A program made the translations under genes and the position numbers. Of a DNA stretch of 64,000 nt, positions 22,931 through 35,814 are shown piece by piece. Source of the stretch: Laetiporus sulphureus 93-53 (taxonomy: Eukaryota; Basidiomycota; Agaricomycetes; Polyporales; Laetiporaceae); assembly GCF_001632365.1 (NCBI RefSeq), contig NW_024468554.1, positions 127,358-191,357 on the forward strand, read 5' to 3'. Below the pieces are notes generated by a model. That model made no database searches, was not told where the DNA came from, and worked only from the letters and a program-made list of their open reading frames with translations. The number at the start of each line of letters is the position of its first letter. Position 1 is the first letter of the stretch.

Positions 22931-25900
22931 ATGCCAGCCTCCCTGCAGTCTCCTTTGCAACTTCCCAATACTTCGCCGCACATGGAGAAGTCAGATCCAC
23001 GGGCTAACAAGCGCAACGTTTGGGACCAAATGCCAACCTGGGTTTCCTCAAATCTACGCTCACGCAAGTCATGGAAGATGCTAGTGCGATGTTGCGTTGC
23101 ATCGTGGGTCTCATTCATCATATTGCTACCCTCGAAGTCGCTGCAGGCTATGGGGAATGCGTGAGTATCTGGAGTTTATGAGTCATTCTGCGGAGACTCT
23201 GAGCGGATTCGTGCAGCGCATTCTTCGGCCTTCTAGGTAGCTTGATGATTCCACCCAATATGCCTGTCCAGATGTATCTTGCGGTATGCATATCTCCCTT
23301 TTCAGCGATTGTAATACATACATCACGTTTAAGCATGCTGATAAACCCATTCATTGACTTTCTAGGCATTACTCACGCTAATCGTCGGTGAATGCCTTGG
23401 CTGGGCGTTCGGTGCCGCTGGGATGCGTGCTGCACTAGCGGTGCGCAATCAGGTTGTGACGCAGGCAGAGCTACAGAAGGTAGCACAAAGGTATATGTTA
23501 ATTCTTCCAAAACGAATATCTTATAACAGGTGTCAAGTGCTGCCGGACTAGCAAACCCTGATGCGCTCTATGTTGCGAGCATCTTCAACGGAGACTTCTT
23601 GGACACAAACTCTACAGTACTCTTTGGTGTCTTTCTAGGCATAGGCACATTTCTCTTGGCATTAATTCGCGCATATGCTCCCCGTCTCACGCTGCTGAGC
23701 ATATTTGGAACGATTGCCATTGACATATACTGCGTCAGTTTCTCTTGATCTACCTCCGTGTCAGTTCCTGATTATGTGTTCATAGAGCTACGGTCCTCTT
23801 TTCCCATTTCCTCAGTACACAATTCTGAACTCATTACTGATCTCACTCTCATGCTACGTCGCAATCGGACTTGTAACCATCATCCTTGTATTCCCCGAGA
23901 CGCTCAACCACGCTGCTCTCTCCAGCACTTCGGAGTTACTTGGGCATATCGGCGAGGGCATTATGCTGCAGGAGGAAATCCTGAATGCACCAGCAGCGCA
24001 ATTAATCGGTGATGGCGAGATGTTGGGGAAGGCGGCGACCGCGCGAGAACACATGATCGCGAACATGAAACAATGTAAGTGATGATATCATACAGCTAGT
24101 CGACATCTCATACCATCACACCTGCACAGTATCCTCGCAACTACCCTTGCTCAACCTAGAGTTCAGCTGGGGAAAATGGAATGGCAACGACATCAAAGCT
24201 CTCAAAGAACCATTAATGACACTTGTCGGCCGTCTTGGTGGGTATATACATTTTTTAATGATACTTCTGTTCATATACAGGTCCGTTATTGTGCCAGCCG
24301 CACTTCAGGGATTTTCAAAGCTTCTTGGCTCATACCTTTCATCCTCGGCTGATTTGTCGGAGGCTTCCTTCCATGGTGAGAAGCCTGATGCCGAGGATTG
24401 GAAGACCGAACAGCGATCGGTGGGCGATGCGGAGTTATTCCGCCAGCTACACACACGCCATCATTCGCATGCAGCACCTATCCCTCTGACGGATTTGGTC
24501 CCGGTACTGGGCGACGCCACTCGCGAACTTCGTGAAGCAAGTGCAAATGCCATTGCATCCTGCAAGGCTGTGATCGACTCTATAAACACAAAGCGGTACA
24601 TCCGCGGGAATGTTGCGGATCTCAAAGTGCACCTGGCCGAGCTCGATGCTGCCGAGCAGAGACTGGTGAAGGCTATCGATGCATTCAAAGAACGAGATCG
24701 ACTGATACTACTGGAACCCTTCCATGGTCTGCTCGATGCGGTTGCGAGTGGCAAGCAAATCGAAGAGCGTGGTAACGCGCCCTTCCGTCCTTTGTATATA
24801 GCCTTCGTCTTCACAGCGAATCTGGTCACGGTTGCGAAATCCGCGAAAGCAGTGGTCGAGGTTATTGGTGATACGGCGAGGAAAAGGAGGCAGAATCGAC
24901 TGTGGGCACCGAAGGGCATCCGCGCGATTGGCAAGCTGATAACGCAGCGAGGCGATGCGGGTGAAAGAGCACTGGGTGAAGATCCCGCGCCTTTTGAAGA
25001 AGAAGAACCGGAACAGGTGAACGAGAAGGCATACAGTGCGTGTTAGTCACCAGCCTTGTGATAATCACGTCTGATCGAGCTGTTCTGAAACATTAGGTCG
25101 AGATCCCGATGCCGGACCTCCTAGCAACTTTGTTCAACACATCATGAACACTGTGCATGGAGCATATTTGTGGGCGAAGACACCGGAAGCATTGGTGAGT
25201 AAATATACTCTCTCCGGACTATTTGGCAGAGAGCCGACACGCTGCATTTACTCCTCTATAGTTTGCATTCAAGTATGCGGCGTTGACAATCGCTCTATGG
25301 ATTCCAGCAGTATGCAAGACCAGTGCTCGTATGTGTTCCATTCTGTGTGCTCTTAGAGCAAAACTCAACACTTTCAGACTTCATATATGCGCAGAAGGGG
25401 CTATGGTTTGTGGTCTCTATTAGCTGTGTACTCGACTGACTTAGGTACTGCATATCACACAGGGCCCTCATTATGGCTCAAACCACTCTCAATATCTATG
25501 CTGCTGATCAGATATGGAAGTGCGTTGCATGTGATTGGTTCGTATCACAGTATGTAACTGCCTGCCTTGCGTAGCCTCGTTTTACGTCTCGCTGGCACAT
25601 TCGTCGGACTTGTCGTGGGTTTACTTTGTTGGTACATCGGTGCGCATCTACCGTAACTTCATTCGCATGACATGGGACTCATCAAAGGGCATTTCGATGC
25701 GTCAGGATCGGCGAAGAGCGACGGTAGTCCATACGGAATGGCCGCCAGCGTCGCAGTGTTTCTTTTCCCTGTTCTATTTCTGAGGCTCTTTGCTCCGCCG
25801 AAATATGTATCAGGTATTATGATGGGCGCGGTGCGTTTAAGTCACCCTAGTGTTCGCTGAACTCTGACGGTCGTGGTGCAGGTAACATGGGCGCTAATTG

Positions 25901-27003
25901 TGGGCTACTCCTGGCTCGATGGACATATTACCGTGCTGGGAGACGTTGGCATTGGATGGCCCGTCGCATGGCGAAGGTTCGTGTTGGTGATCATCGGTGA
26001 GTTTGTATCGATGATGGTGCAATAAAGTACCAATTTACATAAACCTTTGCAGGTTCTGTCGCGTCGTTCGTCGTGATGATCCTCCCTCCCACTTCGGCAC
26101 GCAAATCTGTCAGACTCCGCTGCTCATCCACCATATCCTCACTATCATCTCTATATCAGCATCTAATGTCGGCATGGATCAATGACAGAGCATTCGATGA
26201 CTCGGAGAAGGGTGGCTCGGAGGAATCAAAGTGGGCACAGCAGTTCCGCGAGAGGTTCATTGGCGTGTCACAAGATATTCAACTGTTGAAGGCTCAGGCT
26301 AGTATCGCGAAATTTGAGGGTAACGTTCGTGGGACATGGGCCTCTGAAGAATACAATCGTCTCGCAGACGTCGAGGGAGAGATAGCTGTAAATCTCGCAG
26401 TCGTGAGCGGTCTAGTCAAGCTAACTGAAATGCACACTGAAAAGCAGATCCATCCAGATCGGGGGCTCCCTGGCTCACCTGGATCACGGCACCCGAATCG
26501 CCCTGCTCCGACATACGAAGGTCGTCAATCCAAACTTCGTGCGTTGGTATTGAACGTCGATAGGGCCATTTCCTCACTAGGTTGCCATAGATTAGCGACG
26601 TCATATCGACCTTTGTAGCAATCTCGCAGTCGCTCCGCACTGGGGAATCACTCTACCAAGCACAATTCCAGGACCTAATGGAACGGGTGTTCTACCACGG
26701 CGATTATTCATCACCAATCGACAGGATAAATCAGGAGGCGCGGAATGATTTCCGGTTGCAGCACTTGCAGTCAATTTTCAGTTACGACTATATGTTCTAT
26801 GCGAGCGCCATTGTCTCCGTATTCAAAATGCTGCAGGTAAGCTGCTTCATGTGAACGTCGCACACCATGACTGAATGCTCGCAGGGTGTGAATGAGGCTC
26901 GAGCGATCACTTCAAGACTATGCGGCGAGGTTCCTATGGTCGGTTTCGAGCAATGGCGAGAGACCTTTGAGCGCGATTACAGCGCGGCGGTCTTGTCTTC
27001 CTG
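22931..27003 (+). CDS. ArAE_2-type membrane protein (putative transporter, Bre4-like, FUSC fold)
   Basis: Large fungal membrane protein of the ArAE_2_N / DUF2421 type, related to aromatic-acid exporters and fused to an FUSC-like second half. N-terminal helices: CCVASWVSFIILLPSKSLQAM, FFGLLGSLMIPPNMPVQMYL, LTLIVGECLGWAFGAAGMR, FGVFLGIGTFLLALIRAYAP, YVAIGLVTIILVFPETLNHA. A long soluble middle region follows (SSTSELLGHIGEGIML to about 25040) with a Glu-rich end. Second membrane block: FKYAALTIALWIPAVCKTSA, LWALIMAQTTLNIYAADQI, RLAGTFVGLVVGLLCWYIG, GMAASVAVFLFPVLFLRLF. C-terminal soluble domain, ending RETFERDYSAAVLSS, TGA 27001-27003. About 15 short introns. The topology suggests export or ER transport; the substrate is unknown. 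Start chosen at the first ATG of the conserved frame. Confidence 0.85.
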
Positions 27004-27739
27004 AACAGCTTCCCTTAGTGCATACACTGGATTCTGCCTTAAGGCTCCATTGATCATTCTTAGACCCCAGCAGACTGCGTTGTCACATTGAATTTGTTAT
27101 GATCCTATTCTCACTAGTAATCTTTATTTATGTCATTATCAATGGATGCGTACATGGTGCTCCCTTCCAGCAACCATGCGTCCGGCACGATTGCAGGAGT
27201 TCAATCAGTGGCCCCTGTAATAGCAAAACATTGCATGTTCTTCGGAGGTCAGTGAGGTGATGGAAATTCGGAACGCCTGCGTAATGGACGCAGTCGTCAC
27301 CACACGTCGCTTCGGACTTCCTCAGTAACTTGAATATACAACTCGAGAGTAGTACTCACTGATGAAGAGTGGTGTAGTCTCCCGCGGGCAGACGAGACAA
27401 CTTCGACCTGCGCGGGAGCGCTCCGGATATCCTTGTCTGACGAGACGTGCCACCTACAGAGATTTGTAGTCACGATTTGCTCAGAAACGATTGAAACTTG
27501 GTTGCCAATATTTCTGAGGGGTAATATATCTACCAATCTAGAAGCATCGTTGATTGTAAGAACAGGAGGTAGCGTCTGAAGCCATGGACAAATATAAGTG
27601 CAAGTCGACCACTGGAAATTATAGGCGCCCATATCATGATCACCCTTGCGGCACTGCTGCTTCTCTTTCAAGTCACTGAGGTCATCCTAGGACTGCTCGT
27701 CCTCATGTCCGTTATTGACACGGTTTCCATCGTGCAAAA
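27004..27739. other. intergenic
   Basis: Nothing recognisable; a 124-residue minus frame at 27297-27671 lacks any family signature. The promoter of the M14 gene lies here. Confidence 0.5.
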
Positions 27740-30015
27740 ATGAACTCAACATCGCTATGGGTCTTCTGGTTTCTTCACTCTGTGCTGGCGTATGCTCTGA
27801 ATATACCGCCGCAAGATGCCCAGTCGGTGTTAGAGGGCACGGCAGTAGCGTCGCATGCGTTGCTTAAGTCATTCGTAGTGGGCGACCAACCTCGGGACAT
27901 TGATGGCCTTCTGAACATTGCAGAGGTTCGTTTTCACTTTAACTTCTGTCGTTACAGAGGTGAATTATTCGAACTCAGGAAGCGGATGTGGATGTCTGGC
28001 GGATCACTCCGTCTCACGTAGATGTCTACTTCCCCAGTGTCACACACTATCTCTCTTCTCCATTTAATGGCGCCGATATACCACACAAAACGACAGAATT
28101 CCCTTTATCTGCGCTCTCTCCGCCTACTGAGCAGCCCCATCCCAAGTCTTGGAACCTCACATCGCTATCGAACACCACATTCCATTCAGTCTATCACCCA
28201 CTCGATGAAATCGAAGACTTCGTACAGGCGATGGTCGCCCTCTACCCAGACTATGTGCAACTAGTCAACATCGGTCATTCCGCTGAGGGCAGAGAGATGT
28301 TTGCAATGAAGATCTCGAAGGGTCAGAAGGCCAACTTCAAAAGTAAGTCTGGATTCGTTGTCACAGGCGCTCAACATGCTCGGGAGGTACGTATATGCTG
28401 TCTTCTTTGGTCTCAAGTGCTATACTCATGATTACATAGTGGATAGCAACGTCCACGGCGCTATATCTGGCTCATTCCCTGGTCTCGAGTGCGTCTGAGC
28501 CTTACGCAATAGCATCACTATTGGATAATTACGTATGTGCATTCTAGCATTCTGTTCAATCCATCATTCCATGCCGCAGGCTGCCTTTGTTGTCACTCAC
28601 CTCTATGAGACCTTCATGTGGTGTCCATATTCTTATCTTCATGAAGCTTGATGCTGACGATTCACCAGCATTTCTATATCATCCCGGTACCCAATCCGGA
28701 TGGTTACGTCTATACCTGGGTCACCGATAGGCTTTGGTAAGATTATATTCACAACCATTGGTGTTCATATTTTCTGACATATTCACAGGTATAAAAACCG
28801 CCAGATACTAGGACCGAATGAGAAATGTGTGGGGTTGGACATGAATAGGTAGGTTAACAGTGCACCCATTCTAGTCGCCATCTCATTGCCACTATACCTA
28901 GGAATTGGGTATGTTGTGTTCGTTCATTCACATCTCTTTTCCTCACCATCGAACCTCCACTGCAGGGCCACAAATGGAAAGCACGTGCAGACTTCCCCAC
29001 CGCCCAGAAGAAACCCACGACCCCGACCGACCCATGCACGCCGTGGTATCCGGGCCACCGTGCCTTTGAGTCACCCGAGGTGAACAACATTGCGAACTAC
29101 ATTACGACGCTCCCGTCGCTGAAGGCGTATATTGACCTTCGGAGCTATGGGCAAATGAGTGAGTGCAGTCGAGAGACGTGTGTTGGATGTCGATGCTGAT
29201 GTACTGCAGTATCGACGCCGTTCGCATATTCGTGCAAGAAAATCCCAAAGGACGCAGAAGACCAGATCGAGGCCGCGCTTGGCGCTGCAAGGGCGATCAA
29301 GCAGGTACATGGGACATCGTTCACGGTGAGCGCTGTCGTTCTACCTTGACTGTGTTCTGCATGGATCACATTGCAGCACGGTCTTTACGTGCATATATGC
29401 GCATGAAATGATGCCAATCCAGCATTATGAACGTGGTTTCTATGCAGTCGCTTTTCAGTGCGCATATGCGAATGATATGGCATCATCTATCCATCTACAT
29501 TTTCGGAGAGTCATCCTCCGATGCCTATATGAGCTATATACCATTCTTTGCCTGTTTCTTCGTCGAAAATGTTTCGGCGCATGAATGCGCATGCGCAGAA
29601 CACATATTATCCTTCCGCGGATCCTCCTTCCCCATGATGTTCATGCCATTGCTCACACCTGTTTCTCCCACCCCAGATTGGCAGCCTCTGCTCCTCATTG
29701 TACAAGTAGGTATCATCCTGCCCATTGTCAGGGGGTAATCTAACACGCCGTGACGCTTCATCACGCACCAGGGCACCAGGTAACGTTGTCGACTGGATGT
29801 ATGCCAAGGCCGGCATCAAGTTCTCCTACGCTGTGCACCTGCGAGACACCGGCACAGTAAGTGGCTCTAGTCATCCGTCCATGTGTCTCTCTGATATCGA
29901 GCAATTGCAGTATGGCTTCGCCCTTCCGCCTGAGTGGATCAGGCCGGTCGGCGAAGAGACGGCCAAAATGATCGAGTTCCTTGCTCGGTTCACCACTCCG
30001 GGCAAATTTAAGTAG
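27740..30015 (+). CDS. M14 carboxypeptidase homologue, probably inactive (Ecm14-like)
   Basis: Secreted protein of the M14 zinc-carboxypeptidase fold. Signal peptide ([14 protein letters not shown]), a propeptide, then the peptidase domain: [38 protein letters not shown] (His and Glu zinc ligands kept), [50 protein letters not shown]. Two key positions differ from active enzymes. The third zinc ligand His in D-[IL]-H-S-Y is Arg (DLRSYGQ, 29140), and the catalytic Glu before LRDTG is His ([12 protein letters not shown], 29840). This points to a pseudopeptidase, as in the Ecm14 group. About nine introns, one of them unusually long (29326-29676). Stop TAG 30013-30015. An alternative is an enzyme with altered chemistry. 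Confidence 0.85.
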
Positions 30016-30298
30016 CGTATAGCACCTGCGTGTTGATGCATTCTTCCGCACAGCGCAAGCTGGACGATGCCGCGAGTTCGCATGTTTTCTTATGCTCTGA
30101 TCGCTGCTACTTGTTGCTTGTAATGTACGTGCTTGTTATATGGTGATACTAGCCGAATGTATGATTTGCGAGGGCTTCGTTGCGCATAGCCAGGCAGGTG
30201 TATTGTGTTGACCAAAAGCAAAGAAAGATGTGCACTGGAAAGGTTCGAACCCGGAGCACAACAGTGTCGCAGCTGGGAAGATTTGCAACCAAAAAGAA
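30016..30298. other. spacer between M14 gene and tRNA
   Basis: No gene. It contains a T-arm-like GGTTCGAACC match at about 30242 that does not fold into a tRNA. Confidence 0.5.
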
Positions 30299-30382
30299 TC
30301 CTTCGAGCCGGGATCGAACCAGCGACCTCAAGATTAATTCATCCATTACAGTCTCGCGCTCTTCCAACTGAGCTATCGAAGG
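30299..30382 (-). tRNA. tRNA-Tyr (anticodon GTA) with 11-nt intron
   Basis: Full cloverleaf on the minus strand. Acceptor CCTTCGA/TCGAAGG with discriminator A; D-arm GCTC/GAGC with loop AGTTGGAA; anticodon stem CGAGA/TCTTG; T-arm GCTGG/CCGGC with loop TTCGATC. The anticodon loop is 18 nt, CTGTAA at its 5' side, giving anticodon GTA. The extra 11 nt after position 37 is the usual site of nuclear tRNA introns, and eukaryotic tRNA-Tyr(GTA) genes commonly carry one. Internal A and B box positions are intact. Confidence 0.93.
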
Positions 30383-30668
30383 CTGTCAATCTAAGCTTTA
30401 TGTAATATAATGAACTGTGATGACACTTCCCATGGAAGTGCGCCGTCAACTTGTCGCAACGTCTGCTGTTTGGTTGTGCTCTCCTCCTTGCAGAGTGTTG
30501 ATTCACCCATGCTTTCACAAGGCGTATGGAATAATTCGAGCAACGTGTACTGAATACGTTTATCATTCCTTGGTATGTTTGACTACAACAAAAGCGCGAA
30601 AACTTCTAACCGACCTTATCTCTCATAGTGAACTTCGCATCCTTCTACTCTCTGCGGACGTACGGCAC

Positions 30669-31918
30669 TTAGGCGCTCAGCTTCTTGCGAAGAAGGGTCT
30701 TGAGCGTTTCACCGTCCTCGGCAAACTTCCTAATACCCTCGTGCAGCTTGTCGAAAGCCATCTGGTCCTCGAGCAGCGCCCAACGGAACTCTGGCTCGTT
30801 GTTGATAAACGACACCTTCTTCAACGGCGTGCCCTGGATAGCTGTAAAAGGTGCGCGATAAGTAGGTCTGTCAAAATACAACCGCCAAAAAACGAACCGG
30901 CTTGCGAGTCAAGCTTCTTAGGGACGGGCGAGGTGTCGTTCTTGAGCTCCTCCAGCAGAGTTGGTGAGATGGTCAGGAAATCGACGCCAGCCAGTGCCTT
31001 GATCTCCCCAGTCTGACGAATGATCGTCAGTTAACTCGTGCAAAAGGGGAAGAACTTGTAAACACACGTTACGGAAGGAAGCACCCATGACAATCGTCTT
31101 GTAATTGTGCTGCTTATAGTAGTTGAAGATCTTCTTCACCGACTGCACACCAGGGTCCTCATCACCGACATAGTCCTTGCCCGGCTTGTTCTTCTTGTGC
31201 CAGTCGAGGATCTATCGGAGGAAGTTAAGCATGACCTCACGTGATCTCATTAGCAAGACGCTTACACGGCCGACGAAGGGAGAGATGAGGGTGACGCCGG
31301 CCTCGGCGCAAGCTACCGCCTGAGCAAAGCCGAACAGAAGGGTCAGGTTGCAATGGATGCCTTCGTCGCGCTCAAGCTCCCGTCCAGCCTGAATACCCTC
31401 CCACGTAGATGCGATCTTGATCAGGATCCGCTCTTTCGAGATCCCCAGCGACTCGTACATGGCAATCAGCTCCTTTGCTTTCTTCTTGGTACCCTCCTTG
31501 TCGAAGGAGAGGCGGGCGTCTACCTCCGTGGAGACACGCCCGGGTATGATGGCGAGGATTTCACTGCCGAACCCGACGAGCTGCACGAACATTAGTCACG
31601 CATATACGAGAGATGCGGTGCACACTTACCAGACGATCCATCGCTATGCTCGCCTGCTGGTCCAGGTCTCCTCCCTTGCTTTTGGCATACTTGACGGCAG
31701 CGTCAATTAGATGCGCATATCCCGGCTTGCCTGCAGCCGCGAGGATGAGCGAGGGGTTGGTCGTCGCGTCTTGGGGCTTGTAGACATCAATGGCTAAGAG
31801 ATCGTCATCAGATCGAGACTCATCGTCCCATCTTGACGGTGTACTCACACTCAAAGTCACCGGAGTCAGAGACGACGACGGTGCCGGTCTGCTTAAGATA
31901 GTCCAGTGAGGTGGTCAT
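30669..31918 (-). CDS. TAL1: transaldolase
   Basis: Pentose-phosphate enzyme moving a dihydroxyacetone unit between sugar phosphates in the cytosol. Blocks from ATG 31918: [70 protein letters not shown] (Schiff-base Lys in IKIASTWEG), [78 protein letters not shown]. Stop at 30669. Six or so introns of about 50 nt. The length, about 320 residues, is standard for the classical class. All catalytic blocks are intact. Confidence 0.95.
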
Positions 31919-31956
31919 GGTGGTCGCGATGGTGGAGGGCAGATGAAGAGATGGTA

Positions 31957-31964
31957 CTAATATA
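31957..31964 (-). promoter_or_regulatory. TATA-like element of transaldolase
   Basis: TATATTAG on the minus strand, 39-46 bp upstream of the transaldolase start. It suggests a short leader on a strongly expressed housekeeping gene. Confidence 0.4.
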
Positions 31965-34900
31965 CGCGCTCGGGTGAGTGGGTCATAGTGGTGGCGATGA
32001 TCTAATACAAGATCGGCTCGGCCCGGCCCGGACATCGTGGACACTTCTTACTCCTCTTCGGCACATCCTCCAACCGCACGACGTTCGTGTTGGATCTCAT
32101 ATGAATTTTGAGCGGATAGTGTGAAAAAGCGTGGCGTGTCGGTCATGGAGACCGTCCGGCCTTACAGACCTCCAGCGCTCTCCTACAGTTTTGGGCGCAT
32201 GTTTCACAGGCGGTCATCGACGATGAGAAGGGCGATACTGAGCGGGCGGAACACATCTTGTTGGATGAGAACATGAGAACACTCAGCTTGTGTGAGAACG
32301 AATGCTTCATCGCGAGCACACACCTTACGAGGCCAGGAAGCACAATTGACTTGGGATGATCCTAAGTGCTTCAAAGACCAAGCTCCGTATGGTTTCCCAC
32401 GTCCTACTACCAAGGCATGTCTATATCCGAATGAGCGTGGGCTCACCTCCGTGTGAGAGCCGAGAATCACATATCGCACACGTGCGTGCATATCGGCCAG
32501 CCATACAGGTATATTTTTTCGCGTGAAGCCTGTCGACATTCTGAGGAAATACAGCATGGGAAGAGGGAATGAAAAGTAGACGGCTGAAAGCAGATAATGC
32601 CAGCCTGTTTTGCCTCTTGAACTTCAAAATCGCCCGAGATCAGACAGAATAGTTTTGTCATGCAATGTAAGTAAACTCACAGAACTCTCAATGCTAGCAA
32701 GGTGCTGAGCGCAGAATAATATCGTAGCATAAGATGAGGACGTCGTCATGCTGATTTGGTGAGGGCAATGGTAATTAGCCCTTGAGGAGTACGATCGTCG
32801 AGTCATGGCCGGCGTAGCGCCGGGATGAGGGTAGTCCAGAAGGGTAGTCCAGAATTCACGCCCTTTGAAGCTAGGTGGACGACATGAGCGTCTGAAAGAT
32901 TTGTAACTGACATCTCCGCACGGTCAGGGAGATCCGCCGCTAGACTTTATGAGGTTGACAGGACATACCAGCAGCCAAATTATAGTGATGAGACGCATAT
33001 ATGCGAGCGGTTTGACCAGAATTATGTTGTTGTCCTGAGGAGGGAGTGTGCTGCGCGATTTATCGAGCATGATGGTACTATAGCTGAGGCACAGCAAAAG
33101 GACGCATATATGCTGGTCATCTTACCACATTGCGCTACTTTCGGCCGAGATGATTGCTATTTCGTCGCAGAGTATGAGTATCCCAATCGACTAGCCCGCT
33201 ATCGTCGGGAACAACGTAAGAAGGATGGTCAAGAACCTGTTACGCTGCTAATGGAGGTTATTTGCGCGCAGAGAAACGGCAAGACGCACTGATACCTGAT
33301 GTCGTACGCCCTTGTTGATTGAAGCCCTTTTGCAAGGGCGTCAATACGGGGATCCGCGCAATAACATGTACGAAGGCCAGGGCTGACATAACTTCGACAG
33401 CAAGGCTATGAAGAAGCCAAATGGATAGTACATGCGCCACATCTGATATGTAGAGGGATGGTGCTGGATTGCTGCGGGTCCGGCTGAGTCGCATAGAGTC
33501 ACATCAGTGGCTTAGAGGGCTAGGCAAAGACTTTCCGTGAGAGCGATGGAGGACCTGTGCATACATGGAGCGCCTTGTGAGTGGGTCCTTCCACATCGGA
33601 GTCCACCAAAATGGGTGATTGACCAGGTAATACCGTAGATCTGGAACGGGATAAGCGACTTGAATCGCTGTGGAAAGGGTGTATGCATCAGGACCACAGA
33701 AATGATGCGTAACGCGGGTTACCCGGAAGATGCGCAAATTTGATTTGATGACGTACCTTTACTTGGAAACCCCGGCTTCATGGAGTCATTGCAAGTTGAG
33801 CGAATACGGGCCTATGCTTCCATTGACACAAGGTGAGGAATGAGGGGGAGTGGGTGTAAATGCTCATATGTATGGAACCAGCCGTCGCTAGGAGCGATGA
33901 ATTATCACGATTATATGAGCCGTAAGCATCATTGTATCCTGATGTGTTGCACTGCGCCCATTCCACACATCTGCTGCATAGAAGAAAATTGCACGTTCAC
34001 GTGTAATCTGAAGGAGTCAGTCGTAATCTCGATATTGTTCGCAAGGACGGGTATTCCAAAATGTACGAGTAACGCTGCCGAAGGACGAGTCAGACAACCT
34101 TTCTCGTTCTTATTCCTCTCGATGCTGTGACAAATAGGTCGATAGCACCTTGCCAATGATCGATGAACACAGCAATGAATGCAGTGAGCAGAAAGGTCGG
34201 ATCATGATCTTTCTGGAGTTCCCGGAGCTAAACCTATCCATGGACATCATTGACGGCATGTCCATAGCGGATACCGGATCATCATTAGTGGTCCCATTGC
34301 TTCTGAACAGCTTCACTGACCTAGACAAACCCGGTCATGAAGCTCCATTGGAAGGCGACGGTGTACATGCAATATTCCGTTGTCTAAAAACTTGTACTGT
34401 TGAGCTAGCGCAACTGTCCGGACAAACTGTAGGCAGTGCAAATCCCAGTAGTGCAAGCATCCGACACCCACGGAGATAAAACGGGGCGCTGCTAGGATAC
34501 CGTCGTAACTCGCCGCAACATCACACGATGGCAGAGCCTCAGTGCCTGCAGGCAGGCTTCAGCCCGCTGAGGATTCCTCATTAACTAATATCCGCGTAGC
34601 GCGCGCATCATTTGAGGTCTACGGGCGCTGAACAGCGCTATCAGACCGCCCAGGAAGCGGGAAGCTGGGAGTGACGTCGAACGCCCCGGCGGTGTAATTG
34701 CCCGGTAAATTGTCTCTTCCACAACCAACGTCCTGTCTTTGAAGTATGGTAGCTCCGTAGTGCGATCCACGGCGCAGGTTTCTCCGATACCACGACGCCA
34801 TCCTTGGACAAGGAAATAGACGTTACACGAAAGTTTGGTGGACCTGTGACAGGTCCTGTCGTATTGGTTGAGCTACTTTGCGAGTGAATCCGGCAGATGG

Positions 34901-35775
34901 TGAGTAACAGCTCCACAGATTGCGGACGGTGAACTCGGTTTGGCCTGTCAAACCATGGGCGCTGAGGCTGTCCTCCTAGGAAGAGGGCGTACATTACCTC
35001 TCATTTACTTGTCAATTTCTGCCATTCCGGTAATGAAAGAGTCACCCGTGCTACGCCGTCGCTGATCATTGTGTGAGCCTTGACAACAGGAGCGCCATGT
35101 TTACAAGCATTAGGATGCTCCCACAGAATAGCGACACTGGAAGAGGCGCTTCGAATACTGTTGAGCCTCACTAGGTGTTCTTCGAAGAGTTACAATGAAC
35201 AGTATAAATGAACAGTATAAATTCTAGTGTTCGGCTAAAGATTTATGGCGTCACGGTACGCTGCAAAGACCGTGCCAGACTGTCACTGCCATCTGCCATC
35301 AGTCGAACTTCATCTCGATCGGAGATCAGATCTGCTACTCGGCGTGTTCCGATCAACCCACACCGTGAATTGAAGCGCCTGTGTGGCCCAACCTTGATGT
35401 CCATCACGGCACGCGGTACCTTGCGGCAAAGCAGGCCAGAGAACTTTCGTAGAGCAAAATATGGTAACGTAACGGCGAATTTTGAAGGTTCCCAGCTCGG
35501 CGCCCGTGCCGATCAGTCTCAGCCATTGGCAAGTAGTACTGTCAGTCGATGCTGTACTCGCCGCCAGGCGAAGGCTGTTCCTGCAGATGAGCCAAGAACC
35601 GGATGCCTGTATGCCGGTGACCAGCGTTTCCCGAGGATTTCCCCGCGCCATACTCTGCGATCTACAAGAGGAGCTCCTCAACCAACTTCTCCAGTAGGGA
35701 CAAGCAGACAGCGACGTATTTGGACTGTCTGATGTCACCTTTCGGTCCCGGGCATCTTTTTGATGCAGCCGCAGT
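31965..35775. other. 3.8-kb stretch without a recognisable gene
   Basis: Open frames of up to 174 residues exist on both strands (for example 34150-34479 plus, 33504-33737 minus, 35310-35738 minus), but none shows a family motif, and frames change often. Likely decayed or non-coding. A few CGCATATATGCG-type palindromes (near 32995 and 33102) stand out. No transposon ends or tandem arrays seen. Confidence 0.45.
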
Positions 35776-35782
35776 TATAAAG
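35776..35782 (+). promoter_or_regulatory. TATA box of the GST gene
   Basis: TATAAAG, 33-39 bp upstream of the GST start at 35815. The match to consensus is good and the leader would be very short. Confidence 0.5.
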
Positions 35783-35814
35783 GCTGCTGCTGCACACTTC
35801 CCCTGCATTCCAAC

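Noticed and set aside
30236..30260. GGTTCGAACC T-arm-like motif suggesting a second tRNA
   Set aside because: No matching acceptor, D-arm or anticodon stem can be folded around it.
32990..33115. CGCATATATGCG palindromes
   Set aside because: Short, few and without regular spacing or flanking structure; probably chance or simple AT/CG patterning.
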